Source: Pyrrhosoma nymphula
Lineage: Eukaryota; Arthropoda; Insecta; Odonata; Coenagrionidae
DNA length: 64,000 bases
Assembly: GCA_963573305.1 (NCBI GenBank)
Contig: OY754335.1
Span: forward strand, 13,121,501 to 13,185,500
Direction: 5' to 3'
Of this stretch, positions 11,196 to 23,208 are shown piece after piece; the stretch's first letter is position 1, and each line of letters begins with the position of its first letter. Position numbers and translations under genes: made by a program. The notes under the pieces were generated by a model. It searched no databases and was not told the origin of the DNA. It worked only from the letters and a program-made list of their open reading frames with translations.

Positions 11196-13864
11196 TATCT
11201 GTACGTGTAGCCTCTCTCCCTAATTATCATGTTTTGTTTTTTTAATCAGTAAAGTAACAGCTTCCACGATAATGTCCGAGGTTCACAATTGATAAAGATA
11301 ATGTCCCTGGGTCCTGGTTCATTGGATAGGTTTTCGGTCGGATTTTGATTGAAGGGCTTCAGGTCAGTAGAGGACTAGTTTACCATGAGCGGGCAGTGGA
11401 AACATAGGTTTCCCCTTACGGATCCCCTTTTACGGATCCTCTACCCGTTACTCCATAGCCCTCTCAATGTTTTCCTCTCCCTGACTCAACACTCTACCCT
11501 GGCGATTGGCATCAAGTTTTTCAATACCTTTGCACACCTTTCAATTCGGAGTCGGAACCTTCACCTAATTCCACACATTACTTAGCGAGCCGTCCCATGG
11601 GCGTGCGGCAGAGGTTTTTAGGACACCATCTAAATAAAGGGAGAGATTGCGAAAAAGGAATCCGGTAAGTTAACAGAGATGTTTTGTAGTAAATTTATGT
11701 CTCTCTCTCTGGTGTTTCTGTAGTGGTGAATGGCGTAATGGAAGAAGAAATTCTCATAATTTCCTTTGCTATGTTGGGGGTTCTCTCTCGAAAATTTTGC
11801 GTTCTACACATAGTTTTTTTATTCTACGTTTAGAAGGCATTGTCCTGTTAAGGTTGATTTAGTGATGTAATATGAAGTTTACATAATATCCTCCTTCACA
11901 TCCTGAAACACGTGTGATCTGAACTTCACTTGTGACATAATCCTTGCGTGGTACTGACGTGGCATGATTTGCACCGTGGTACTTTGAAAAAGCTTTGCTG
12001 GTTACCTCATAATCTCCAGCAGTTCCATCCCGGGGTCTTCAGTTGTTGATTTATATATTTTTAGTTCGTTCGGTTGATTAACATGTAATAACGTAGCTAA
12101 TGAAATAAATCTGATTTTAGTGTTCCACCGTCACTCTAGTGTCCCGTCACTCGCGAAATGATCGATATTTCTCACAATGTTTTTGTTTGATATTTTCATT
12201 GCTATTTGATATTATACCTTTGATCTGCTTATTTTAGCTTTACTTGACATAATTCTTAATACATTTAATTTAATTGTTTGCTTTTATCGTAGCAAAACTA
12301 CTTTTTTGTTGGTTTTCGCAGGTTTTTAGGCATCTTCTTTCATGTGGCTTCGGTGTTTCTCTGCAGTGACTTTTCTCGGGAGAGATGAAAGCCTAATAAT
12401 CCTTACGTTTTCCCCACAAATATATCTATGCATATTTTTTTAAAAGTTATTCAGTTATATTGTTTTAACAGTAACCATTTTGTGTTAAATTGTGAATTTT
12501 GAACTAGACCACTGTCTCCTACATTCTGTCAACGCTCTTTATAAACCTTTTTAATATTTCATGCATTAATTGGCGAAGGGTTAGCTGGCAGACGGGACCT
12601 ATTAAGGTCTCAATCTCGCTGCGAATAAGGCGATTCGATATTATTAATATCATTTCTAACAATCACTGCACTATCACTGAGTGTTCAACTCAAAGTTTCT
12701 TTGGGAGAGAAGCCGAGTTTGCACTTTAGGAAAACGTTAAAAAAATATTATCGGGACAACGTGAAAATTTCCTCTTGTAAAACAAAATGCCGACGTTTCC
12801 ATTAGTTATCACGGCGTCCTCTTCTCCCCTTATCCTCGCTCCTTCATTCGCTCCCCACACACACACCCCTGGGACTACTTCACCCGTCGTGTTTCGCCCT
12901 GATACCCCCCCCCAACCAAGGGTGGATGCGAGCATCTGATCCCCTGAAATCCACGATAGGTATTCAGCCTCCTTTTCCTCCTCTACCTTAGGGTTGGATA
13001 GAGCGTTCGATTTTTTTCCTTGCTGTCTTATCATCTTCCACCCAAGCCAACCCGCGGAGTACTGTGCGATCGCATCCCGCATCTTCCCCTCAGTCACTGC
13101 TGCTCCACCTCAATCTCCCGACAAACATTGTCTCTTTGATCAATCAAACCATCCTTTACTCATGCAACTCATGTTTCTATCTCGCATATAGTACTTTATG
13201 CTCTTCCTGCTTGGTTCGCCTTTGATGGCTCATCTGCACGATACTGATGGAATTTCGGTGCTTTTCTGCGTTTGTTGTACATTGGTTACAACCAATTGAC
13301 GGGTAGATCAACACCGTCACATGCTACGTGACCGATTATGGGAAACATCAGCTAACAGGAGATGCCCGGACGAAGAGCGAGCTCTTTGAGCGTTGAAATT
13401 GCGATGATTAAGTTAAATATTAAAGCAAGTGTAAATACTGAGCAGTTTTTAATATTCCGTTCCCTGTAAATTCATCAGTTATGTTTTATTCATTTCAATG
13501 GTGTTTGTAAACGGAATTGTTTCCCTCAATGTAGCAGAGCAAACAAAAAATGATTGGTTGCACCACATTTGCTCTCCGTTGTCCACCTGTTCAACAGCAA
13601 AGCAATGGACGAACAATGATCATCAATGACAACCAACGCGGGAAATGGGTCGAATGCCTTGTAGCATCTAGTGCCAAAACTTCGCTGATAAATTAGCCAA
13701 AAGTTCATTAGCACGTTCTGTCTTGGGCAAGGTTACATTTGTAAATGCTCTTACATGTATGAGGAATGTATCAGAATGTTAGTTTGACATGTCCCCAAAA
13801 AGCAGCAAAATGCAATCATTATATCTAAGCGTACGAATCCATTTCTTTTAGGTTCCCACCGTGC
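11196..13864. other. non-coding stretch, no gene seen
   Basis: Mostly AT-rich DNA. 11196-11245 continues a pyrimidine-rich tract, and 12820-13100 is C-rich with a run of nine C near 12906. No exon with convincing splice signals was found. Confidence 0.45.
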
Positions 13865-13963
13865 GTTGGCTTCCTCGGACAACAGTTTCGCTGTAAATTT
13901 TCAGTTTCAACCTGAAACAAACTTGAGTGAAATGGCAGCGATGCGGTTGTCTGAGAAATCCAA
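13865..13963. repeat. imperfect 19-bp inverted repeat
   Basis: GTTGGCTTCCTCGGACAAC (13865-13883) pairs with GTTGTCTGAGAAATCCAAC (13945-13963) at about 15 of 19 positions. It may be an old small foldback element. Confidence 0.45.
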
Positions 13964-16059
13964 CGAGCGCGGTCAGAACCCGGAGGGAATGCTGAGATAT
14001 ACAAGCGGAACCCTAATAGCGAACATCTAAACGTGAGCGTGCTTGCGGAGCAAATTGTCTTTTATGCAATGCTATTTGACGGTAAGACTTGCCATCGAAT
14101 ATTTTATCATTGCATTATGTGCATTGGTAAAGCTGCTCATGATAAACCATTTCAACTATCATTAAATTGGGGCAAATGTATTTAGAGTAGAATATTTTGT
14201 TAGCTAAATTAATAAAAGTTGTAATCTCTTCCCTCGAAAATGACTCTGAGTTCGAAGGTAAAATGTTTAGTAATTGTATTAGCAAAATTTCGAATGCAAT
14301 ATAGAGCTTAATTTTCAGTCTCAATCTTATATTCAAGCCGAAAAAAATACATGAAGATCCTTTATGTGGAAAATTCTGCTAATGGTAATTATGTTTTTTT
14401 TTAAATAAAGATGTGATGGGTAATGTATTATATTTTGGAAAATTAGTTGTCGTGGTAGTTTTAGAAAATTAAGAGTGACGGAGATCTGCCCACCAAGTCT
14501 CCCATGTGGCTATTATTTGAGGACACATTACATGAGGAAGAAAATGATCCGATTGTTGCAAACGATAATACTTTAATAATTGTGCAAAACTTTTCCCTTT
14601 GCTCCGCCATCGCATATGTGTTCTTTCACCTCCCAGGCGTTTTCAGCTGGTATAACAGTAAGATTTCTTAGGGAAACTTACTGTTACTTCAAAAAAAAGT
14701 AGTCATTTACAGCTTTTATGACATTACAAGGCTTAGTTTCTTAAAGTGTTCAGACATCTTGACGTCTTGAGACATCCGGGTGAATATGAAACACTTTTTA
14801 CGTAGTGACCGAAGCTATTTTTGAAGTTAAACATTACAAAATTATAGCAGTTTTCGTATATGTTCCTAACAGAGTTGAATAAACGGTAACGGAGTAAAAC
14901 TAAACCAAGAGGTAGTTGCTATCAAAAGCGGGGAATATAAAATAAGGTGTTTTTAGTGGCATGATTATGCATACTCTACAGCGATGAAAACAGCAACTGA
15001 GACACTTCACTTGAGAAAACAGCGTATCTACCATTCACACACCAGCTTATCTATTATTACAACAACACTTGTAGCGCGATTCCCTCGTTTTTTTGAGTGC
15101 CACTATCGCTCCCCTTCTTCACATTATATCCTCTTCCTACCTTTTCTCCCCCTTTCTTATCCTCTCTCCCAATTTTTCTTCCTTCCGAGTTTATCCTCCC
15201 TTCCTCTTCATCCTCTCCCGCTTTACGCCCGCACTTTTTTCCAATCTCCTTCCCCCCCACGCTTCTATCCCTCGTACACACCCTCCCCTTCCCTCTAAGC
15301 ACTCCCCAGGCCACCCGCCTACCTACCTACCACCACCTCCTTCACCCCCCCCACATATTCCTTGAATAAACCCAAAGCACTAGACTCGCCATCATGCATA
15401 TTTTATGAGGGAAAAAGAGCGTAAGTGAAAAGGAGACGGGGTTTTTTTTAAGGGGGAACAGAGGGGAGGGAGACGCCTCATAGGCAGGGGAGGAAGAAGA
15501 GTAGTAGGTGGAGGAAGAGGAGGGGAATGAATTGAAGTGAGCAGGAGGAGGTAGGTTGAGGCGTAGGCACGGATCGTCAAAGGGTGGGTGGTTGGGGAAC
15601 GGTGCATATGGCTGAGGGAGGGGAGTTCGAGCTTAAGACGGGAGATACCGAGAAAGGATTCCCCTCTTTCGCATCGCGAGGCGTGAATTGATCTTAAGAA
15701 TGCGGTAGCGCAATGAAAGCAATGATATTATTAGTAGAAACTTATGACTCAAATTTAACGAGTGTGAATTGAGTGGTTTTAGAGTTACCGAATCCCAAAT
15801 GTGGCTTAAAAGCGTAGTTTACGCACAATTGCGGCGAAGAAGAATTTTGTAATCTTAGTTCTCATTTTATTGATGGATCAGAAATAAAAAGTTCATGCCT
15901 AGGTACTTTATCATTAAGTAGTACCAAGGATAAGAAACATCAAAACTGCTAAATGATGCACACTATATATTATGATTTGTGCATCACCGTGTTATACCAA
16001 ACTATAACAAATAATTCTAGAACTAGAAAAAATAATGGTAAAGAAACAGAGATCTTCTT
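13964..16059. other. non-coding stretch with adjacent Y-rich and R-rich tracts
   Basis: No gene supported. A short hairpin lies at 14654-14685 (AACAGTAAG arms). A pyrimidine-rich block (about 15090-15360) is followed by a purine-rich block (about 15410-15620) on the same strand. Confidence 0.5.
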
Positions 16060-16112
16060 CCGCATCTACATGCCACCCTACGAGCCGCCGAGGGGGAGTA
16101 TGGCAGGACATG
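16060..16112 (+). repeat. dispersed repeat family 3 (CATCTACAT...GCCGCC), fragment
   Basis: The order GCATCTACATGCCACC, then GAGCCGCC, then a G-rich GTATGGCAGG matches the copy at 25872-25942 and resembles a short repeat that I recall as widespread in insect genomic DNA. This copy is diverged and truncated. Confidence 0.45.
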
Positions 16113-16289
16113 TTAGGCCACCATCCATGAAAGTGGTGGAGAATGAGAAAAATTAATTGTCTACTGGAAATGGCGTACGAATGACACGAGTTTTGGTACA
16201 TGAGTGTCTTGCTCAGTTTCCGTTCTAGCCTTGAATGGTGCGTGTGGAGAAGTAATTCTTATTCCCATCTGTTAAACTAGTGGAACTTG

Positions 16290-16402
16290 AATCCAACGTG
16301 CTTCGACATCATCATTCGAGTCGAGCCGAGGACAATGAGTAGATATTTTGGTGATAGAGCTGGAGCCAATTTGTCCATTGTGGCAGGCCGTTGGCCGTTC
16401 AA
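16290..16402 (-). mobile_element. 5S rRNA-derived SINE (SINE3-like), diverged fragment
   Basis: Read on the minus strand, it starts GCCAACGGCCTGCCACAATGG and ends in TCGAAGCACGTTGG, matching the better-preserved copy at 29521-29702 at both ends. The middle is degraded and partly deleted. Confidence 0.55.
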
Positions 16403-17718
16403 CTGTTCACCTCTCTTATTTTCTTAGCCTTGTCTGTTCTATGGATACAGTGTGGGGGTAAAAGAACGCTCTCCTCGTCAGGCTGAAACCCGAGCGTATT
16501 ATTTCTAGTTATCTTGGACTCGCGTGTAACCTCCTGATATGGGTGTGATCTTGAGTGAGGAAAGTGAATAAAAACAACTCAATTAATATTTAAGCGCTCA
16601 ATGAGAAAACATCACGGAGGCATTTAGAAGGTGTGCCCCAATCAAGTCAGTTCGGTTTAGAAATTAAAAGACCTTATAACGATAAATTATTTAGCTTTAA
16701 ATTGAAACCGATCTAAAAAAAAACTTTAAGACGAGATGGGTTTATCGCAATGTCCTATGCTTCTCCTAGACTTGTTTTCAATTGTCTTTTTGATAGTATG
16801 TCACACATGATCAAAATTGAAGCATGTTGGTTTGTTAGGCATGTCGTTTAACTGCTGGGTCTGGGATTTTTTCTTTCTGTGTCTAGATACTTCATGTGAA
16901 AGGAGTTAGCCCCTAACATAACCGGGGTTTCTATTCGCCGAACTACGTTGCTTCATGGAAATTGAGGTCCTCATACATTGGTTTGGGGTTTGGTTTATCT
17001 TATTATTCTTTGGGTTTTTTATTTGATTGCATTCTTGTTTCTTGATTATTACTCCAACACGTAGGATGAAAGTAAGGAAATTTCACTTAATATACAGTTT
17101 TGAACGTTATGAGTCCGCTTTTTGGTATGCCTCTCGACGAAGGAACTTACAAATTCTTGTAATATTTCCCGAAAACAAATAAAGTGTGCAAAGGAGATTC
17201 TTCGCCAACCTTTAGCGCAACCTTTATAGCGCAAATGGTAGATGCATACATACGAACATTAAAATGTATTAGGCTATAATACCGATTAATGAAATGTGAT
17301 CGGCAATAGAGCTAATAATAAGGTTACGTGGAAACGTGATGGAAACGATGAAGTTGAAGTAACGTAGCGAGAAAATCGATCTTCCCCCCCCATGAGTCGT
17401 ATCGGAATCCCTCGAACGCCAGGTGCGTTGAGGAGAGATGGAAAGGCGAAGGAAGGAAGGAACTAGGGGGTGATGGAGAGAAATGGAACGGTTTTTCAGG
17501 GCGGTTGGCAGTCGGGCGGTTTTTATAGGGGCTGGTTATGTGGGGGAAGAAGAAGACACCCGTGAAAACGGAATAGAGGGAGCATCTGACGTCCCGTGGA
17601 GCGTAGCGAGGAGGTAGGTCTTCCTTATTCGCCTGGCGGGAAAGAGGGGCTAAAGTTCGGGTAGTTGAATTTGAGTGATTGGTCATTTCAGGTTAACGTC
17701 TTCCCCGCACTTTAAGGT
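16403..17718. other. non-coding stretch, no gene seen
   Basis: AT-rich sequence with a purine-rich tract at about 17385-17660. No coding evidence. Confidence 0.5.
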
Positions 17719-18834
17719 CGGTTCACATTGAACGTAAGAACATAACTTAAAAACGTAACTAAACCCATAGTGCCTATTGCATTTTTTTGCTGTAATTATA
17801 ATTTTTCGAAGGAGTAAAAGAGGCTCAAAGACTAAATGGGTTTATTTATAAAACAAAGAGGGTTTATTTTAAAATGATTTCACCTTGTGCCAAACCTTAA
17901 ATGCTCCTTAAGTTGTTCTTGAGGAGAACTGAGCATGATGTCTAGACGGAGTACTAACGGGAGCCGACACGCGTTCGCCTAAAGTATTACTACTCTTTAT
18001 TTTTTTGCCAAGGAACTTTCTTCAAAACGCCATTATAAAATCCTCTGTGGATTTTATAATCACATGTGGAGCAAACATTTCCTAGAACACCTTGAGAACC
18101 TTGGACATAAAAAAGTTTAATTTCTACGCAATAGAATATACTCGTGGGCTTGGATGGGTTGAGACATTGCAGTGATGAAGGATTCTCTTTGTGGAAACGC
18201 TCCATGATGAAGAAATAACTCCTTGCTTAGTACACGGTGTTATTAACAAAAAAATCTGGATTCGTTTCTTTTTTAAATTAAACTTCGTGGAAACTCTCCG
18301 TAAGAAAGAAATGACATATACTTTGAGTTCCTTTTTATCAAACAAATAAACCTAAGTTATTTATTTTCAATAAAACAGACGGAAAAGTAATTAGATATTT
18401 CTTCATACCTGATGTAACGTTACTGTTTGTGTAACTTGAGGATATATGTCAGATAAAGAGCGTTCAAAAAGCGCCTTGAGTATGTACATACCATCTCGGA
18501 ATTTATCTGTCGTTCATCTCTAGAGTGCTGACGCTTATTTGGTACATCAAGAATTAGGGTGGCGAATTGAAAAACACTTATGAATAAAAGTTATTTGAGC
18601 TGTCTTGTCTCATTGAAATGGTTAGCAAGTGATCATATTAGTTAAACAAATTCAAATACAATTTCATAAATTGAAAATATTTTTGTAAATTGGACATTAT
18701 AAAGGAAAAATTCGATTTGTCGACTTATGGAAAGATAAATATTCTCATTGGCTTATTTGAAGACTTGGGATATTGCAGCCTGGGCATAAGTTACGTTATG
18801 TCCCTAAGCTATGTTCTTATGTTCAGTGTGAACG
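17719..18834. mobile_element. inverted-repeat-bounded element, about 1.1 kb
   Basis: The left terminus reads CGGTTCACATTGAACGTAAG then AACATAACTTA..CGTAACT (17719-17760). The right terminus (18789-18834) is its reverse complement with modest divergence and a small indel. No target duplication is certain, so the superfamily is open. The interior has no transposase, which makes it a non-autonomous element if real. It encloses a small perfect hairpin at 18032-18060. Confidence 0.5.
18032..18060. repeat. 12-bp perfect hairpin, 5-nt loop
   Basis: ATTATAAAATCC (18032-18043) and GGATTTTATAAT (18049-18060) pair perfectly around TCTGT. There is no U-run or neighbouring gene to suggest a terminator. 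Confidence 0.6.
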
Positions 18835-19466
18835 GTGCTTCACCCCCTATCTCTCTTTAAAAAATCATGTAAGGCAGAACGGAAAATTTACGGATGCGGG
18901 TGGTGAATTTACAAACGATCGAAACGGCCGCCATGAAAGTTTGGCCCCCGATGTCTGTGGACATTTTTTTTAATAGACCTCGTTGGATCAGTTTTTAAAG
19001 CATTATTTTTTACGTGGATTGAAAAAGTTAGTTTACGATAGCGCGCTCGAGAAAGGTTTTTAGAGGACGCGAATTCCAATCATTTTTTTGAGCGACGTGG
19101 TACGTTTATGGTGCGCCTTGAGTGCCTAAGAAAAAGTTGGTAATAGGATTAATAAATGGGATATTCATTGAGGATGTGAAGTTCAAAGCGATTTGCATTC
19201 TCAAGAGGTGCACGCCGATATACTAAACCAATGAGGAAATTGAAAATGATTGAGATTAAGGACGTGGATAGCGCATAATCCTAGTCATTTAATCAAAGCG
19301 ATTGGCGGTGTTTTTTTAAATCGTTTTGCTCATTATACGCATCAAAGGCAAAAATAAACTGCTGTGAAAATATCACTTACCTTTATCAGATAGATATATA
19401 GATAAACGTCTTACCAGGACAGATTTTAAAGTATCAGGCGAAAGTTTGTGGAAAATTGTCACAGAT
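18835..19466. other. non-coding stretch, no gene seen
   Basis: Short open frames only, with no splice-bounded exon and no repeat boundary recognised. Confidence 0.45.
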
Positions 19467-19582
19467 TGCATTGTAACAGAAAACACTTTGTAAATATTTC
19501 CACACCAATTTTTTATTCAACCGACCTAGGTTTCGGCAAACATTGCCATTATCAAGGTGCAAGTGTTTTCTGTTACAATGCA
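19467..19582. repeat. inverted repeat enclosing hammerhead-like motif
   Basis: The 22-bp ends (19467-19488 and 19561-19582) are exact reverse complements. Inside, on the minus strand, CTTGATAATGGCAATGTTTG leads into a GGCAA/TTGCC stem-loop, GAAAC, CTAG, GTC. Only the first box departs from the hammerhead consensus CTGATGA. Confidence 0.7.
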
Positions 19583-19589
19583 GTCTTAC

Positions 19590-19665
19590 CAGGATACAAA
19601 CCTGGATCTTCCAATCGCCGGATATTCTTATTAACCAGTTACGCCACCGAGCCATTTATAGTTGA
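19590..19665 (-). mobile_element. tRNA-like SINE head (second tRNA-derived type)
   Basis: On the minus strand, TGGCGTAACTGG fits the Pol III A-box consensus exactly. About 35 nt on is a T-arm-like CCAGG-TTTGTAT-CCTGG with a perfect 5-bp stem but a degenerate B box. The acceptor ends do not pair, so this is not a functional tRNA gene. Confidence 0.5.
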
Positions 19666-20015
19666 ATGTGAATTTCGGGGTTGGTTTAAGTAAAATACAT
19701 GACCTCGTCTCCAGTCTACTCTGGAGCAAAGGAGGTGCTATCGTGCTTACTGAGCTCTGTCTTGCAGGATAAACCTGCGAATGTCGCTTTTGCACGGGTA
19801 CATTTTTAAAATCAATATTCATTACGGTGTACACATATGAAACAGTGCGCAGACACGCAAAAGGATGCGAAGATGAAGTTGAATGATTTTTTTAATGGAA
19901 AATTTCATCACTTAGGCGTAACTAGTATTTGCATTTGTGCGTGCCAAATCGTACTTATCAAACATTGTATGTGTTTGTAGGAAAAGGATTAAATATTTTG
20001 CACTATTCCACTGGA

Positions 20016-20071
20016 GAAATTTGATTTATTTAGTCGACGTGTTTCACTGCACTGCAGCATCATCGGGACTG
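20016..20071 (-). other. hammerhead-like motif, single copy
   Basis: On the minus strand, CCGATGA (20060-20066) is followed by a CTGC-AGT-GCAG stem-loop, a T, then GAAAC (20041-20045), AC and GTCGAC. Apart from one base in the first box, the core order of a hammerhead with a minimal stem III is present. No inverted partner is nearby. A purine-rich tract follows at 20110-20280. Confidence 0.55.
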
Positions 20072-20816
20072 AATAAAAGCTAACCAATTCTGAATATATA
20101 GTCACATGGGGAGGGAGGAAGGAAGGGTAAGGAAGGGTGGGGGGTGGAGAGTGACGGGGTTGTATGAAACTTGGGTATGCAGGTGGGAGGGAGAGAGTTG
20201 GAGGCGGGGGTGAGGGAAGGGGTGGGCTGAGCGTGGGTCTGAGGAGAGGAGGGGGTGGGGGAGAGGATTCCTCTCTCCCTGTCCACAAAGTGTCGGCCGC
20301 CACCAATAACTTAATTGTGTGTATTTCCCGCGATGGATATTAGTGGCTGATTATATCTCATGGATTACGTTCTTATGGATAATTTTATGCCTCCTTAATC
20401 AATTGTTCGTTGAGGTGTGCGATCGGTATTTATTGCCATTTTCCTTTTGCCAATGCAAGGAAATATTGAATGATCTGGTGCTTTCCCGGTGAATCCCGCG
20501 TATCTGCTGTGGATACGGACCAAGCCCAGCTTGGAAACCTGTTATCAACAAAATTAAGACTGCGTGAGAAAGAACAGCCCATCCATTTGGGGCTTAAATA
20601 ATTTGCGATAACTGTTTAAAATACGCCTGTATAGCATATTGTGATACTAACAAGCACCAGTATGGTCACAAATACCCGCCAAAGGGCTGTTAAATATTTC
20701 TCCTCACTAGCGCATCCTCAACTGTGAGATGTGTAACTCATTTCGAAATGTCTCACGATAAAACGAATTTAGTAATACAAGAGATTGTTTCAAGCCTAAC
20801 ATTTTTAAATCAAGGC

Positions 20817-20995
20817 ATTTTTAATAAAAATGATAACACAATCCACGCAATAACATATTACCGACCATGGTTTCAGCAAGTAATTGCCATTTTCCATTTT
20901 ATTTGCTCTAGAAGATGGTAATCATTTGATGAAACCATGGTCGGTAATACATTATTGCGTAGATATATACTAAGCTATCATTTTTATTAAAAATA
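20817..20995. repeat. inverted repeat with GAAAC-CATG-GTC motif
   Basis: Left arm 20817-20875 and right arm 20929-20995 pair well, with small indels, around a 53-nt spacer. The inner ends read ACCGACCATGGTTTCA and its complement, so each strand carries GAAAC-CATG-GTCGGT. The upstream CTGATGA box has decayed. Confidence 0.7.
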
Positions 20996-21639
20996 GTTAA
21001 TTAAAGGCGAAGGATGATAAATATTAGCTTTTTTCATCTCCTTAGTTTCAGTCTTAATATACATAACTTAAAATCACTTAAACCACTAATCGCATTGCTC
21101 TAAATTTTGGTGTAGTTTCGGTGAATTTAATTTTTTGCTACCCACCCTCAATAATTATTTAGGCAGAGATTAAATTAATGGATGAGTTTACAATTAAGAA
21201 ATTAGGGAATAGGGTTGTGTTATGATGATTTAAATTTTATGTGATTTAAAGGAAATGGTGAAAAAGAAATTATGTGGATTATTAGTGAAATTTAAATCGA
21301 TAATTTAGGATAGTCAAAAGGGCATAATTTGACGCTTCGCTGAAAAAAGCAATCGACAGTGGTGGCTTAGATTGAGACGTTCTTTTGCAGTGAACATCGA
21401 TGTGTGTGGCTCTTGACCTTGTTATAGTGCGAGAAAATCAACAAAAAAGTGCATTTTTGGGGCGAAAAGTAATGAAAACATGATCTTGGGATATCCATCG
21501 ACGACTGCAATTCGTACATTGTACCGAACTTCTCATCTTCATCTCGCTAAACCCCTGGAAACATATTATTTTCCGTCCTCTTCTCCTTTAGTTCTATTTT
21601 AAACCTTTCACCTTGTTTTAGGAACTCCGATGCCATATA
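20996..21639. other. non-coding stretch, no gene seen
   Basis: AT-rich, without supported features. Confidence 0.45.
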
Positions 21640-21690
21640 CCTACATCTACTTATTACCCTGCAAGCCACCTCAAGGGTGTGTGGCCGGGT
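21640..21690 (+). repeat. dispersed repeat family 3, fragment
   Basis: CCTACATCTACTTATTACCC then GCAAGCCACCTCAAGGGTGT and GTGGCCGGG match the family seen at 25872-25942 (minus strand). Confidence 0.6.
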
Positions 21691-23203
21691 GTGAGTTATC
21701 ACCATCATGCACTTCACTGAACCCTAATAATATTAATGAAGCTACGACTATTGGTGCATTTGCAAAAACGTGTAAATACTTGTCAGGAGTCGAAATTTCA
21801 CCAACGTGCACTACACTGTTATTATGACAATAATGTCGGACAAGCTATTTATATTAATGTATTTTGCAAGGTACGTACATAAATGCACAGAGATTGAAGG
21901 AGGATAAGAAGATACCTAGTTGAGGAGTATCAACAGAGTAGGATTTTTCCCAACCCAAGTTATCTTTTCTTGAAGCCTTACATAACATTCTTGCAAAATT
22001 ATTTGACTTTTGCGCGTGGTCGAAATTCCCGATATTTCTATCTAAAAAAATGACATGAGCCGTCGACAGCCAAAGTGGGGTCAGTTTTTTTGCCACATTT
22101 TAGTTAAAGTGCACACAAGCATTTTCGTCTTCTTGCATTCTGCTTTGTGCGCGAGTGATACTAGTAAAGATATTCTGTTGTTCCGCTTGACAGTACTTAG
22201 GGTTTAATTTTTATATTTAATTTACTGTAAGTCGCATCTTCCAAAGCGTGACAATGTGACTAACGGCCATTTTACACGATACTTTAATACTGAAAATTGA
22301 TTTGATTTCAGTATGCTTAAAATCGTAATTTTTAAAGAGTGTTATCGCATCCGATGAAAGAATCAAATTCGATTGTTAGTAGTGAAATCAGAAATAAGTA
22401 CCCTACTTATTTTCCATCTGATTCTTGGATACAACGATCAATCACAGGTAAGCAGGCGAGATGAATGGTTCGAGAGAATACTGGTGGTGGACCTAGTATC
22501 AACCAAAATAATCTTCTGAGGAAATGTAGGAACTGTAATCGAGAAAATGTGCTTTTGAGAATTGCAGAACTGGTTTATTGTAGGTTATTGAGCATGTTTT
22601 GTAAACAATATAGTACATGCTCCGAAATAACATAGCGCAGTTTATTTCGGTTGCGTAGTTCAGCAAACGACCGGAAAGCGCCACTGCGAACTGATATTAC
22701 TGAGAAAAGTTTTAGTATCGTTTGTAGTATCGTGTACAATCATGCTCCGAGGCTTCTTAATCGATGAAAGTTCCGAATTTGGTTTAGAGTTTCGGGCGCT
22801 GGTTTCAATTTTGTTTTCAGTGCTGAACTAAGTGTTGTGTAAAATATCCTTTACTCCACTTCCGCTCGCAACAGCACCCATGGACGCAATACTACACCGA
22901 ACATGGCGATCTGTTTTTAGTCGTGGAATTCCCGAAAAGTTACGCTATAGTTCTCTGGCCTAAAAATTGTTTCGCGAATTAAAAATCACGTTTAAGTGAT
23001 TAATTTGACGCTAAATTTTAATAAGAAGCTTTCATTTCCAGCAAATTTCACACTGGTTCTCAACACTCCTAGTATGTCTACAGCATACGGTTGGAACACA
23101 ACTGGTTCCTACCGCATGTGTGATCTTAAACGGAGAAGATCACCTCTGTGTAGGCTGCATTCCGTAAATTTTGTTTTATGCTGTCGTTTAAAGTACCTAG
23201 TAC
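21691..23203. other. non-coding stretch, no gene seen
   Basis: No supported gene or repeat. It ends at the Transib target-site duplication. Confidence 0.45.
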
Positions 23204-23208
23204 CGCCG
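23204..23208. repeat. target-site duplication CGCCG, left copy
   Basis: CGCCG lies immediately outside the CACAGTG terminus and is repeated at 25792-25796. GC-rich 5-bp duplications are the hallmark of Transib insertions. Confidence 0.9.

Noticed and set aside
18773..18973. Frame with C-x(4)-C-x-x-C resembling a zinc finger
   Set aside because: It overlaps the terminus of the 17719-18834 inverted-repeat element, and the histidine spacing does not fit.
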